Origin: Branchiostoma floridae
Lineage: Eukaryota > Chordata > Leptocardii > Amphioxiformes > Branchiostomatidae
Assembly: GCF_000003815.2 (NCBI RefSeq)
Contig: NC_049986.1
Location: 5,110,662-5,174,661, forward strand
Length of the DNA: 64,000 bases
Direction of reading: 5' to 3'
In this document: piece after piece, positions 45,101-55,207 of the stretch
Layout: every line of letters begins with the position of its first letter
Position numbering within the stretch: the stretch's first letter is position 1
Program-made: the position numbers and the translations under genes
Notes under the pieces: model-generated
Database searches by the model: none
What the model saw: the letters and a program-made list of their open reading frames with translations, nothing else
What the model was told of the DNA's origin: nothing

Positions 45101-47922
45101 CCCACAGTACCTTTTCTCACCGTCATCTGTAAGTATGAAACAAGAAAGCTTCTGAAAATAGCTGGCCGGTGCGTATTTTGGAAATAGCCTGGATGGTAAA
45201 CAAAATCACACGAAAAAAGAGTTTTTAAACATCGAATTACTGAAATGGTCTTTCTTCTATTAAAAAAACACTACATGATATTTGTCTAACAAAGAAAAAA
45301 AAATTAGCAAGTGGGGTTCGAACCTACGATCTACGGCTGGAGAAGCCAACTAAGATAGGTTCCGTGCTCGGCCACGCTGGCTTGAATACGCAATAGCACG
45401 TATAGAAGGGCTATTTGGTTAAATTGACCGATCCATGCATCCATGGATCCATGCAACCGCTTCTCCCGTCTCACCGGCAAAAAGCCTTCACACTGTTTTC
45501 TAAAGGTTCGAAAGGTCACGCTTGCAACCGCCAATCGGGGTTCGCTTGCAACACCTCTAGGTTCCGTGAAGGTACATCTGCGTTATCGAACCCCACAGTG
45601 CCGCACCAATGCCCCAAGTGTAGTGGGATACAACCTTAAGCTGGGATTTTCCTACCTTACACTCAGGTTTGGGCGGATTCACAGAAGTTTAAGATTTCAA
45701 AATCTTGTTACGATACACAAATGTTAATCTTGAGAAATTCATGAAGGCTATATGCAGCCACTTTGTTTCCTTAATCGCTGCCTAATTTATTGTAACCAAC
45801 TCATTCACATACCAGATCACTTTGACCCTGAAGAGGACGATGAGGAAGACCGCGGCACATGTGATGTGTTGATTGGTCTCCATCAAGAGTTGCCGAAATT
45901 CAAAGGGAAACTCGAGCACATCGGTTTCCAAGTATACGAGGTAAGACAAAAAAGTCATTTGTAAAGCTAAGGGCACAACCCGCCGTACGTGCAATTTGTC
46001 CATACGTTTTTTTGGCGACGCCTCAGGGGCGAGCCAAATGGTATATATTATGTTCAGTCTGCAAAAATTCTAGGAATTGCACAGGCATGTTTCCACAGGC
46101 ATGGATGGAATAGCCTCAATGAATGTGAAATGGAATTTGGGTCATGTCCCAGGAAGCTGGGATCAGGGGGATGGTTGGGTCAGCTGATAGGGATAGCCAT
46201 TTACCATAGGTAGACAGGAAATGTTACATATGAAGGTCATAATCTTGAACACTGTTGTCTATATACATGTAGCTAGTAGTTGTTGTCATACATTGTCAGG
46301 GGTGCCTAAGCATCTGCACGAACCCTATGAGATTCGTAAGGACATTATGTGATACGCACGAATCACTATGTGAAAACGCACGATCCTTATGAAAATCACA
46401 CGAATCACTATGCGAAAACGTACGAACCTTATGTGATTCGCACGAATCACTATGTGACACACACGAACCTTATGCGATTTGCACGAATCGTATGCGAAAG
46501 CAAAAAAGTTCATTCCGCATGCACTACAGGTGTCGAGCCCAGACCGGGTAGTCAAGCTGTCCAAGTCCCAGCTGTGGAATGCTACACCCGTCTTCATGAC
46601 TGCGACTTACTACAACAACCGGGAGGTCACTCTGCGCATTCAGATGGAGCCCGGCACGTACGTCATCATCCCCACTACGTACCAGCCAAACAGAGAGGGC
46701 CCATTTCTTCTCAGAGTCTTCACTGAAAGACCAGTCCAGCTGCGAGAATTGGGGTAAGGTTTATCGTTGAAAAGATTCATTAGTCACGTATATACACAGT
46801 TAATAGGATTTTCATCAAGCAGTGACTACTTTTTAAATTTTCGATGGCTATCAGACCATCTTGATCATGGAGTTACCCAGTTCTCGTGAGAGTTGCGAGA
46901 ACTAGGTCAAGGCTTGCGTGGATCTTCTGCCCCTCACCCCGCCTCTTTGTGGAGTAAGGGTAAATAGGACTTGGGCAGCTCCCAGCCATCATCGCGAGAA
47001 CTGGGTCACTCCGTGATCAATATGGACTGATAGCCATCGAAAATTTGGAGGTTAGTGTGTTTACCTTTAAAAAGTAGTCATTGCTTGATGAAAATGGGGT
47101 AAGATTATTACGAGGCCGAGTCAAAAAGTAATGTATATGGTTTATAGCAACCTCACTTTTTTCATGAAATGAGTTGAAATTTGACCCTAAGGTAAAGCCA
47201 CATATGTTCTTGAGACTGTAATATCCCAATTTAGTGTAGTTCAGATTTCTCAGAGAGACTGAATTGATTTCCACACCCCTAGAGGTCTCTCAATGCTCAA
47301 TGCTAAATGTCTCTATAGGTTACAGGAAATGTTGATCCCTGAACTCACCGTGTTCACTCTTTAAAGCTGCTAGAATATGGTGAGTTGTTATATAAGAGGC
47401 AGTTGGATTCATAGCCGAATACGTCTTACATAACTCTCCACCCCAGCAGTATAAAAAGAAAAAATGATTGCATTTCAAAAGTGAAAATAAGCAAGTGGAT
47501 TATAGAGCTATGTACTTTGATACATGTGCGGTTTCAGTCTCCTACAATGGCTTAAAGTATGAGATTTTTTTATTGTACGTTACCCTGTACTGCTATGTGC
47601 TTCTGACGGACTTCCAAAGGTATGGTCAATTTGTAACTCATTCACTCGTAATATAAAGAAATTGAGATACACATGAAGTTGCAGCCTCAAGAAGATATAT
47701 GCCCTTACCATTGTGCCAAATGTCAACTCATTTGACGGAAAAATGAGATTGTTATGGCTATAAGATCACTTGCTCTTGTGCTTCCCATAAAATCCTTTAT
47801 CATCTCAGGCATGTTTTGATATGGCATTTAACGTGTCGTGATTTAGATGTCCGGTTCTTGTCTGATCTTGTGAAAAATGCCCACTGACGGATGTGATGTT
47901 TCCATGCAGAGAGCTTGAATGA
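33107..47922 (+). CDS. Atypical calpain cysteine protease with Pro/Arg-rich N-terminal extension
   Basis: Calpains are cytosolic calcium-regulated cysteine proteases. Exons: 33107-33718, 35456-35587, 36573-36704, 37296-37495, 38294-38465, 39099-39170, 39800-39885, 41171-41248, 41649-41728, 42476-42607, 45816-45940, 46530-46753 and 47910-47922; the sum is 2058 nt, 685 aa, phases consistent. An in-frame TAA 12 nt upstream supports the start. Residues 1-204 are a low-complexity extension beginning MGCGAS (possible myristoylation) with PPRKERYS repeats. The CysPc core has [12 protein letters not shown] (Cys274), [14 protein letters not shown] (His431) and [18 protein letters not shown] (Asn455), so the triad is intact. 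[13 protein letters not shown] and [20 protein letters not shown] are the C2-like domain III. It ends ..LRELGELE with no EF-hand or extra C2 domain. AATAAA lies at 48035. The last 13-nt coding exon is the least certain. Closest named member is unknown; domain order suggests an atypical, calpain-5/demi-calpain-like type. Confidence 0.9.
33500..33645 (+). repeat. 24-bp in-frame coding repeat in calpain exon 1
   Basis: Tandem CCGCCGAGAAAAGAGAGATA-type units encode PPRKERYS three times, then PPRKERDT, a shortened PPRRDS and PPRKERDS. The repeat opens long frames on both strands, which are ignored as shadows. Confidence 0.9.
35636..36432. mobile_element. TIR element (GGGCACAACCCGCC family) in calpain intron 2
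   Basis: Left AAGCTAGGGGTACAACCCGG and right GGGCGGGTTGTGCCCCTAGC are inverted. A further copy of the left end starts at about 45964 in intron 11. It contains a poly-G tract (35755-35767) and encloses the LINE fragment below, suggesting a nested insertion. Confidence 0.6.
35895..36372 (+). pseudogene. 3' end of a non-LTR (LINE) retrotransposon
   Basis: The frame through 35920-36157 reads [20 protein letters not shown], the zinc-finger-like tail typical of LINE reverse transcriptase ORFs, and ends ..LQTNRFQFD and a stop. An AT-rich 3'UTR follows, ending in AATAAAAAAAAG near 36357-36370. The upstream RT is missing, so it is a 5'-truncated copy. Confidence 0.7.
37887..37929 (-). ncRNA. Hammerhead ribozyme-like motif, left arm of mini-element
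   Basis: On the minus strand CTGACGA (37929-37923), a decayed stem II, GAAA (37902-37899) and stem III ACG/CGT. Its stem II is poorer than in the right arm. Confidence 0.5.
38100..38142 (+). ncRNA. Hammerhead ribozyme-like motif, right arm of mini-element
   Basis: CTGACGA (38100-38106), outer stem II AGAC/GTCT, GAAA (38127-38130), stem III ACG/CGT around TCTGAC. The inner part of stem II is mismatched compared with 1812 and 44960. Confidence 0.6.
38510..39060. repeat. Dispersed repeat, two segments in calpain intron 5
   Basis: 38510-38700 shares CCCCCTGGYATGTGACYTAA, AAGTACTGCAGC and GTTTGGGTSCCCTAGC with 56740-56900. 38930-39060 is a further diverged segment of the same family. Confidence 0.6.
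39225..39690. mobile_element. Inverted pair of diverged Penelope-like terminal repeats in calpain intron 6
   Basis: The left arm (CTGGCTGGTTCACATTGTAC) and right arm (CAATGTGAACCAGTCAGAAT) are inverted about a ~150-bp centre. Each has a degenerate GGTGACCGTCTGT block that corresponds to the hammerhead-like region at 48080-48113. Confidence 0.5.
39966..40160. repeat. (CA)n-rich microsatellite
   Basis: Imperfect CA repeat with CG- and TA-interrupted blocks over about 190 bp in calpain intron 7. Long open frames on both strands here are repeat artefacts. Confidence 0.95.
41782..41826. repeat. Near-perfect 45-bp palindrome in calpain intron 9
   Basis: ATGCAAAATGCCCTGCCATG plus GA (41782-41803), a single C, then the exact 22-nt reverse complement (41805-41826). 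It lies 54 nt after the exon 9 donor and is followed by two copies of TTTTAAAAGACCCATGTC. Confidence 0.95.
42567..42933 (+). repeat. ~42-bp minisatellite grown from the end of calpain exon 10
   Basis: The exon tail AACCCGCAGTACCTCTTCAC, its CTGTCGTCTCCAG and the donor GTACG are followed in the intron by about eight diverged copies (AAAATCCRCAGTACC..., ending GTCTGYAGGTACG or GTCTGTAAGTAT). Two more units lie beyond the Penelope element, at 45047-45135. Confidence 0.88.
43205..44719 (+). pseudogene. Penelope-like RT / GIY-YIG polyprotein, deleted and frameshifted
   Basis: The N-terminal part has [34 protein letters not shown] and [17 protein letters not shown], typical of Penelope RT. A small deletion near 43712 shifts frame before [20 protein letters not shown] and [17 protein letters not shown]. 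The middle of the RT, including the expected YxDD motif, is absent: sequence jumps from [12 protein letters not shown] to [19 protein letters not shown] near 44090. The C-terminus is intact: [20 protein letters not shown] begins the GIY-YIG domain, then [10 protein letters not shown], ending near 44719 after a poly-proline (C-run) stretch. Not functional as an RT. Confidence 0.9.
44960..45001 (+). ncRNA. Hammerhead ribozyme-like motif, Penelope element 2
   Basis: CTGACGA (44960-44966), stem II GGATAG/CTATCC (6 of 6 pairs) around TGTATT, GAAA (44986-44989), stem III ACG/CGT around TCTGAC, then UU. Stem II differs in sequence from the 1812 copy but keeps full pairing. Confidence 0.75.
45307..45382 (-). 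pseudogene. tRNA-Leu/Ser-like pseudogene or SINE head
   Basis: The minus strand reads GCCAGCGTGGCCGAG (A-box-like) and GGTTCGAACC (B-box-like). The acceptor stem does not close well and the anticodon arm is imperfect, so a functional tRNA is unlikely. Confidence 0.45.
46325..46500. repeat. Alternating short repeat before calpain exon 12
   Basis: CACGAATCACTATGTGA-type and CACGAACCTTATGTGATT-type words alternate, about eight copies of a ~20-24-bp unit. The array ends 30 bp before the exon 12 acceptor. Confidence 0.75.
46808..47096. mobile_element. Palindromic MITE in calpain intron 12
   Basis: Left ATTTTCATCAAGCAGTGACT and right GTCATTGCTTGATGAAAAT are inverted, as are TTTTCGATGGCTATCAG and CTGATAGCCATCGAAAA, with GAGAACTGGGT/ACCCAGTTCTC inside. 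Confidence 0.8.
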
Positions 47923-48034
47923 AGAGGTCAGTGACCCCATGGAGGACACGTTAAGTTGGGCTTTTTGCGACAATCGTACGGTTAGAACATTGCAGTGCAG
48001 CGGTGAATAGTTTCATCGGGTTGGTACGTCACTG

Positions 48035-48040
48035 AATAAA
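48035..48040 (+). terminator. Candidate calpain poly(A) signal
   Basis: AATAAA 113 nt after the calpain stop. It lies in a repeat (48000-48180) related to 39225-39690, so the signal would be transposon-derived. Confidence 0.45.
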
Positions 48041-48079
48041 AGAGGATGTTTTTGCACACCCGTTCCTTTAGTTTTATAC

Positions 48080-48113
48080 CTACGTTTCGGTGAATGTCTG
48101 TCACCATCCTCGG
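48080..48113 (-). ncRNA. Degenerate hammerhead-like motif in a third Penelope-type terminal repeat
   Basis: The minus strand reads CCGAGGA (48113-48107; CUGAGGA expected), stem II GGTGA/TCACC around CAGACAT, then GAAAC (48088-48085). GTATAAAAC follows at 48080-48072. The U-to-C change in the core would disable it. Confidence 0.4.
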
Positions 48114-48208
48114 GGCAATTCTGACTGGTTAATATTGTACAGCAGTTCTAGGTACAGATGTGGTTACAAACTTGCATCATGCTTTACTAATAAAGCGATG
48201 TCGAGGTG

Positions 48209-48268
<60 letters not shown>

Positions 48269-48275
48269 CACACAC

Positions 48276-48308
<33 letters not shown>

Positions 48309-48315
48309 TACACAC
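48209..48315. repeat. (CA)n microsatellite
   Basis: About 105 bp of nearly pure CA repeat. Confidence 0.97.
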
Positions 48316-48910
48316 AAAAGAGGGTCTGTCAGATTGATAAAACAATCTGTATTGAGTTAACATGTACGTATGTAAATAGTATTGAGTATGGTCTATGTTG
48401 CTTTTGTTGCGTGGATGAAAAGAGTAAAACCATATATAAAACAATGCTCACTAGATGTCCTGTTACCGTCCGGACATTTACGCTCACGATGTAATGTTTT
48501 ACAATGACAGTAACTAATTTGGTATTTGCTTTATCTACATAGCTTCAGTTGACGGATGGATGGCAGAATTAAAAATAAATTCAGTTGCCTCTTTAGTTCA
48601 TTCGTCGATTTAAACTTTTTTTCTTATTTGAAACAGTGACTGGAATTGACGTAACTACTTCGTTGAATTGTCCATGATCTGATGTGTCAATAAAAAGCTA
48701 TCTATATGACATATTTGATCTTGTTCTTTGATCTGAAGCAGAAACTGATACATTGCGCAAGGAGCTATGGTACTCTCAGTGTGGAATCTGGTCCTGTCCC
48801 TGGTGCTGAACTCACATTCACACTGATTATCCACCTACTGACTTCACACTGGTTCTGTCCCTGGTTCTGAACTCACATTCACATTGATTATCCTCCTACT
48901 GACTTCGCAC

Positions 48911-49449
48911 CTCGTGGCGCAGCGGCAGAATGTTCGGCCCATGACCGAAAGGTCGCGGGTTCGAATCCGACTGCCGTGGTACCGATCTTGTGCCCTTGTG
49001 AAAGGCACTTTACACAACTTTCCTCACTTTACTCAGGTGAAAATGAGTACCTAGCTTCGGGTAGGTCCGACCCTCGGATAGGACGTTAAATGGAGGTCCC
49101 GTGTATGGGGAGAGTCACACCCCATGCACGTTAATACATACCGTATCAGCCACATGGTGATTTACATCATTCACCCGGACGGGAGACCTGGCGCATCCCC
49201 GTCTTGTATTCAGCTAGAAGAAAGGGTATGCCACCCCGTAAGGGGCGGTATGACCCCAACGATGCTGTAATACACCGATGCACGTTAATACATACCGTAT
49301 CAGCCACATGGTGATTTACATCATTCACCCGGACGGGAGACCTGGCGCATCCCCGTCTTGTATTCAGCTAGAAGAAAGGGTATGCCGCCCCGTAAGGGAC
49401 GGTATAACCCCATCGGTACTGTAATACACCGTATGACTATGACTGACTG
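48911..49449 (+). mobile_element. tRNA-derived SINE inserted in the 61-bp minisatellite
   Basis: The head GTGGCGCAGCGGCAGAATG (A-box) and GGTTCGAATCC (B-box) is followed by a core (TTGTGCCCTTGTGAAAGGCA, GTACCTAGCTTCGGGTAGG), then a ~150-bp tail unit present twice (49129-49255 and 49279-49405), and a GACT microsatellite tail. The 13-bp flank ACTGACTTCGCAC is duplicated at 48898-48910 and 49450-49462. Confidence 0.85.
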
Positions 49450-49613
49450 ACTGACTTCGCACTGGTCCTGTCGCTGGTGCTAAACTGTGAAAGTCAGTAG
49501 GAGGATAATCAGTGTGAATGTGAGTTCAGCACCAGGGACAGGACTAGTGTGAAGTCAGTAGGAGGATAATCAGTGTGAATGGAGTTCAGCACCAGGGACA
49601 GGACTAGTGTGAA

Positions 49614-49957
49614 NNNNNNNNNNNNNNNNNNNNNNNNNNNNNNNNNNNNNNNNNNNNNNNNNNNNNNNNNNNNNNNNNNNNNNNNNNNNNNNNNNNNNNN
49701 NNNNNNNNNNNNNNNNNNNNNNNNNNNNNNNNNNNNNNNNNNNNNNNNNNNNNNNNNNNNNNNNNNNNNNNNNNNNNNNNNNNNNNNNNNNNNNNNNNNN
49801 NNNNNNNNNNNNNNNNNNNNNNNNNNNNNNNNNNNNNNNNNNNNNNNNNNNNNNNNNNNNNNNNNNNNNNNNNNNNNNNNNNNNNNNNNNNNNNNNNNNN
49901 NNNNNNNNNNNNNNNNNNNNNNNNNNNNNNNNNNNNNNNNNNNNNNNNNNNNNNNNN
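49614..49957. other. Assembly gap (344 N)
   Basis: N run inside the 61-bp minisatellite; probably a collapsed or unassembled part of the array. Confidence 0.99.
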
Positions 49958-50640
49958 CGCTGGTGCTAAACTGGGAAAGTCAGTAGGAGGATAATCAGTG
50001 TGAATGTGAGTTCAGCACCAGGGACAGGATCATTGTGAAGTCAGTAGGAGGATAATCAGTGTGAATGTGAGTTCAGCACCAGGGACAGGACCAGTGTGAA
50101 GTCAGTAGGAGGATAATCAGTGTGAATGTGAGTTCAGCACCAGGGACAGGACCAGTGTGAAGTCAGTAGGAGGATAATCAGTGTGAATGTGAGTTCAGCA
50201 CCAGGGACAGGACCAGTGTGAAGTCAGTAGGAGGATAATCAGTGTGAATGTGAGTTCAGCACCAGGGACAGGACCAGTGTGAAGTCAGTAGGAGGATAAT
50301 CAGTGTGAATGTGAGTTCAGCACCAGGGACAGGACCAGTGTGAAGTCAGTAGGAGGATAATCAGTGTGAATGTGAGTTCAGCACCAGGGACAGGACTAGT
50401 GTGAAGTCAGTAGGAGGATAATCAGTGTGAATGTGAGTTTCAGCACCAGGGACAGGACTAGTGTGAAGTCAGTAGGAGGATAATCAGTGTGAATGTGAGT
50501 TCAGCACCAGGGACAGGACTAGTGTGAAGTCAGTAGGAGGATAATCAGTGTGAATGTGAGTTCAGCACCAGGGACAGGACTAGTGTGAAGTCAGTAGGGG
50601 GATAATCAGTGTGAATATGTGAGTTCAGCATCAGGAAACC

Positions 50641-53577
50641 CAAATTTATCAAAATCAAATACTTTGGAATTTCGCTGCCTCTGACTGCAAAAAAAGACAC
50701 ATATACATTCTGACACCCAATTTGAGGCAAACTAGTCTGCAAAACGCAACATCCTCCATTCACAAACGATTAGGTCCAGGTTCAGGTCCGGACCTGATCC
50801 ACTGCACGGACCTGGAACGTACCTGGACCTGGATTTTCTGTTTGGTGTAGCCTTAGTCTCTAAGATCAACTATCGTATTGGCCTCCATAGCAGGTTGTCT
50901 GTGGGCCTTATAATTTTTTTTCTCGTAATACACTCTTCCTGACCTTTTCTTTTTGTACTGGGTCGTTTGTGCCTACTATGAAGGCTATATCGTGCATTAT
51001 TTTGTTTCTTTCTTTTCCAACAAAAAAGTATTCTTTAGGGTGACTCATGAGAATCGGCTGCCGTGAAAGAAATAAGAAAAGTAAAAGACACTAACGTACA
51101 CACGGACGCAAATACAAGAGTCTCGTCCCTTGTATCACTTAGGTAAAATTGTATGGACCTAAAATGCGCAAAATAAAACAACTGACAAGACAAGGTTTGA
51201 GTATTTTCCATGTTTTAAGCACATGTAATGTTCTTTCACACAAACAATTCTGTACAAGTAGGAAGAAGAAGACAATTAATGACAGATATCACGGCTAACA
51301 TCTACAGAATAGTTGTGTCTAATATGTTTGATTGTCAATGCTTAATTAGGCAGTGAATATCTTTGCTTATGTCATTCCCTAAAAAATTGAATAAACATTG
51401 AAAGAAATGAGAACCTGTGAAATGTTTGATTAGTTTCTAGCAGTGTTTGTTCCAACAATAACGTAAATAATGAAAACACCTTTTCATTTCCTAGACTGTA
51501 GCTGGCAGTCTTGAGTTGAGGTCTTGGAAGATTTCAACGCTATGATAAAATCTGTCAGACGCCAGTCTTTTTTAAAAAGAGAGTCTTTTGTATACTGATC
51601 ACTTGAAGGCATGCTTGCATCAGGTCTTGTTTAGCGGATCAGATGACAATAATGTTAACAGGCTTACTTTTACTACAAGTGCCAAAGTAGCTCTCATACA
51701 ATTCTCTCGACCATTAATACAATGGCAGCTAGTGGCCTTTCCAAACAAATGCAAACCTACAGCAATCCCACCTGTACATTCTTGCTATTGAATGCATACA
51801 ATGCCATGCACAGCTATAATGTACATCACGTAATGAAGCTAATTAAGACTTCAACCATTTATACAAAGATGTTCTATATGGGATATTAAAACAGGACAGC
51901 ATAGGATTAAAATTACACAGCCTTGGAGACCAGCTTGTCTGTAGTGTTTTGATGACAGTTTAAACATGATATCCAAAACAAAATAATCAAGACCCCAAAA
52001 ATGACCCACACATTAGAAATGTGACTGGAACAATAAGCTTGCTCACTGTTTGGAGTGCTCATGTTCAGTGTGGTACATTTCGGGAAATATATGAAAATTG
52101 AGGACCAAATGCTATTTTTTACATATATATATTGCCGCTATTGCTAGGGGCCTTGCTTACAGTATACTAGTAGCACACTGCACATGTGCACTTAAAACTA
52201 TGAACCAGCTTATAAAGGCATCCATTTACCTTTCACAATTCCTGCAGTGACATGTCCATTAGGTCAGGTGACAGTAGTTTGGTCAGTCTTCCAAAGACGG
52301 TCACAGGTTTTACCAAAATTTATTCCAAAGAAGGTTGTACATTCAGTATCTAGATGCAAAAATAGAAGGTTCATACCACATAAAGAAGCATAAGAATTTC
52401 TGTGTTTGAAATACTCTATCAATGTTTCAGAAAATGACACTTGACTATCGCCAGTTCTCCTTTATCCTTGAGGTACCTATATCTGTTGTATCTATAAACA
52501 GGTTATCATACAACACGGTGTATTCCGCATCACCCTTGTTCCCAGCCCTCCCTAGACTACGATATAAGTATACTACGATTGTTCTGTACGACAGTTTGAA
52601 CAGTCGATATTCTTAAACGCATGCCTTCCGAATCACGCACATGGACAAGATTGCCAATTTCAGTGTGTACCGTATAAAAAAGAATCACAAAGCGCACAAG
52701 ATGCTCAGTGTATATGTAACCATTTTACTTACAGTTGAGGCCGATGGAATGACTGAACTTTAGTCGAACTGATGCCTGAGGATGGAATATTCAGTATACC
52801 CGACGCCGCAGCGCTTGTTCCCTCCGATGTCTGAGGAAGGAATGAGACGTTCAAAGTAACACTGCTGAACTCGAATGCATTTGACCGTGACCTCGAAAGG
52901 TTGAGGACACCTGTTACCACGCAGCCACGCAGGCGCCAATAAACCATTCATTCATTCAGCCTACCACGTGGCTGTCACCCGATTGCCTTACACTACAGTA
53001 GGAATAAATGCCAGACCCTTATAGTACAATCATGCCTCATCGGGCTAGGTACAGGTTATCTATTTTATGACTTAACAAGCGTTCGCAGAACTCAACCTTC
53101 GTGAACTGGGTGATGGTGCGGTGTTGGAGGGTTTATATGTAGACGTGTCATTGGCTAGCTTAACAGTATATCATGTTGTTGGAATTATACATGGATTTTG
53201 ATGTGTTTGGTTGTGTTGCATGGTTTATTGGGAGTGGAATAATTGGTTTGGACAGATTGTGATGGTATTTGGGTGGTATGACGGCGAGGTTGTTTGATTT
53301 GGATGGTGAAAGTTTTGAGTGTGGTTTGTTAATGCGGTCGTTACGTTATTATGTGTGAGCTTCCTTTAGTTATGTGTCGTCCGCAGAGCGTCGCTTGTAA
53401 GTGGAAGTGTGAAGGCGAGGTGTTGAGAGGATGTTGTTGGTTTTAAATATGAAACTGTGAGGTGCATGTCAGGATGAGCGTATTCTACGTCAGGCCGACA
53501 TTATTGCAGACTTTTGTATGTCATTAAGAATCTAAACGGCAAGTTACTTGGAATCTTGGCAGTAGGTGGTCAATGTT
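50641..53577. other. No gene supported
   Basis: A GGTCCAGGTTCAGGTCCGGA repeat fragment lies at about 50773-50845 (same type as 58490). The rest is AT-rich and unassigned. Two weak minus-strand coding candidates, near 52947-52735 and 52310-52230, are described under rejected items. Confidence 0.5.
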
Positions 53578-54124
53578 ATCTGTGAAATGCATTGAGAAGT
53601 TGTAGAATATAATGCGAAGACACAGCGTTTGTGGTTTTTACTATGGAATGGAATGTATGTGTACGCTATGGCCTGCTACAAATTGTGTAAAATGAAACCG
53701 TGTCTCTACGATTTACGGGAGCTGAAGAAGGCCTGCTTACGCTTTTTGGGAGAAAGCATGGAGACCGTCACATAGGAAGGTGCGCCGAAAAAAGGGATTT
53801 AGGCAGTAGGCTGTATCTTAAAAGTATTCTATCATCCATCCTTTCTTGTCTGTGCACATGACACAAACTGTCCCTGTCCATTCATTTCCATGGACAAAGC
53901 AAATACCTTTCATGGTCTTTTGAAGATAAAGACTTATATTGACTGGGCTAAAATCGACTGTTGCATCAAAATATCAATAAAATAACACATGAAAGTTGAT
54001 GAAACAATAACGTTGACCACATCAACGCCGTCATTGGTGAGATCCACATAAATGATCTTTACATCCCCAGCGAACACGTCCAAAATGTGATGGCTGGTGT
54101 CGTCACGGAATGCTCCTCCTCAGG

Positions 54125-54530
54125 TACTTTTAAGTATAACTTCCATTTTGGGCTTGCGACTTGGAACTCATGGAACTTTTCAGATGACCCCTTTTCTCTT
54201 ACCCAATCGTTTTAGTAACCTATCAGTACAAATGACATGAATCTGCTAACTAGCACTTGTGACCTATATACTCTACATTACATCGCTTGGAAAACAAGAC
54301 ATAAAAGTATAATTTCCATTTTGGGCTTGCGACTTGGAACTCATTGAAATTCTGACATGACCCCGTGTCTCTTGCCCAAACGTTCTCGCCACATATCAGT
54401 ACAAATGGCGGGATTATGCTAATTGGCACTTGTGACCCACCTTTAATTAATCGCTGGGAAATCCAGACATGAAAGTACAAATAAGATATATGGGCTTGCG
54501 CCTTGCAACTCATGGAACTTATGAGATGAT
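54125..54530. repeat. ~175-bp tandem repeat, three copies
   Basis: Copies start near 54130, 54305 and 54482, with shared GGGCTTGCGACTTGGAACTC, ATCAGTACAAATG and GCACTTGTGACC. The copies are moderately diverged. Confidence 0.85.
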
Positions 54531-55207
54531 CCCGTGTCCCTTACACATGATCAAGAAAGGCGCCAATCTTCGAAGGGAAAAATTTGCCGCAAGGAAAGCC
54601 AATTTTTGAATCATCAGCGGATTTCTTTGGACATAGGAATGTTCAGAAGTCTCATAACTTTGACAAATTCTAGATAAAGTTCACCAACACGTTGCAAATG
54701 GACATAAAAACCAAATTGTGACTCACTTTGTTGTCAACAACATGGTGAAAACCGCATGACGCAACGCGCTGGTGTTTATTTTAGGCAAGTTGAAGAGTGA
54801 GGTCATACCTTCGTCATTCTCCCTTGATATAGGCCACACTGAGTTGATAAAATTTCAACTCTGAGATGTACATGGCATGTATTTGTCAAAGTATTGACTT
54901 CTCCGGGTAGAGTAGTTAATTTCCAACCATTTAGCCAGATTATGGGAGCCCTACTGACAACCATGACAAGCCGCGCGTCGCCCGGTAAATTCAGTCCAGC
55001 TGGCCCGCGCCGTGTCGTGGCGGGAACGCTTTATCCGCCCGCACGAGGCTTGTCAGTCAATAGGACTATACGCCTCGCGACACCTTTTCTGTCCGGGATA
55101 ACATACAGCATGCATAATTTCTTCCTTGGAAGAGAGACCAAATGCTTATCCCGACAAGAAATTTGTCCGATTTCAGATACACAATAGGTATGTGTAGTGT
55201 AGAACTT

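Larger units (their letters stand above)
48787..50640. repeat. 61-bp minisatellite with head-to-head inversions
   Basis: After the gap, 49975-50640 holds about 11 direct units (TCAGTAGGAGGATAATCAGT..GTTCAGCACCAGGGACAGGA) at exactly 61-bp spacing. Left of 49485 the units are in the opposite orientation, with the turn at CTGGTGCTAAACTG. The same turn recurs at 49959. The array is interrupted by a SINE and by a gap. Confidence 0.93.

Noticed and set aside
45307-45382. Functional tRNA gene
   Set aside because: A- and B-box words are present, but acceptor and anticodon stems do not close.
48911-48975. Functional tRNA gene at the SINE head
   Set aside because: It is followed by a SINE core and flanked by a target duplication, so it is a retroposed tRNA-like promoter.
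52230-52310. Minus-strand peptide VTVFGRLTKLLSPDLMDMSL ending in a stop
   Set aside because: It looks coding-like, but there is no acceptor in the right place and no partner exon; too short to call.
52735-52947. Minus-strand frame starting MVYWRLRGCVVTG with a GTAAGT donor
   Set aside because: The donor is good, but no downstream exon could be joined, a second frame is equally open, and the GCCTGAGGATGGAAT / GTCTGAGGAAGGAAT blocks look repeat-derived.
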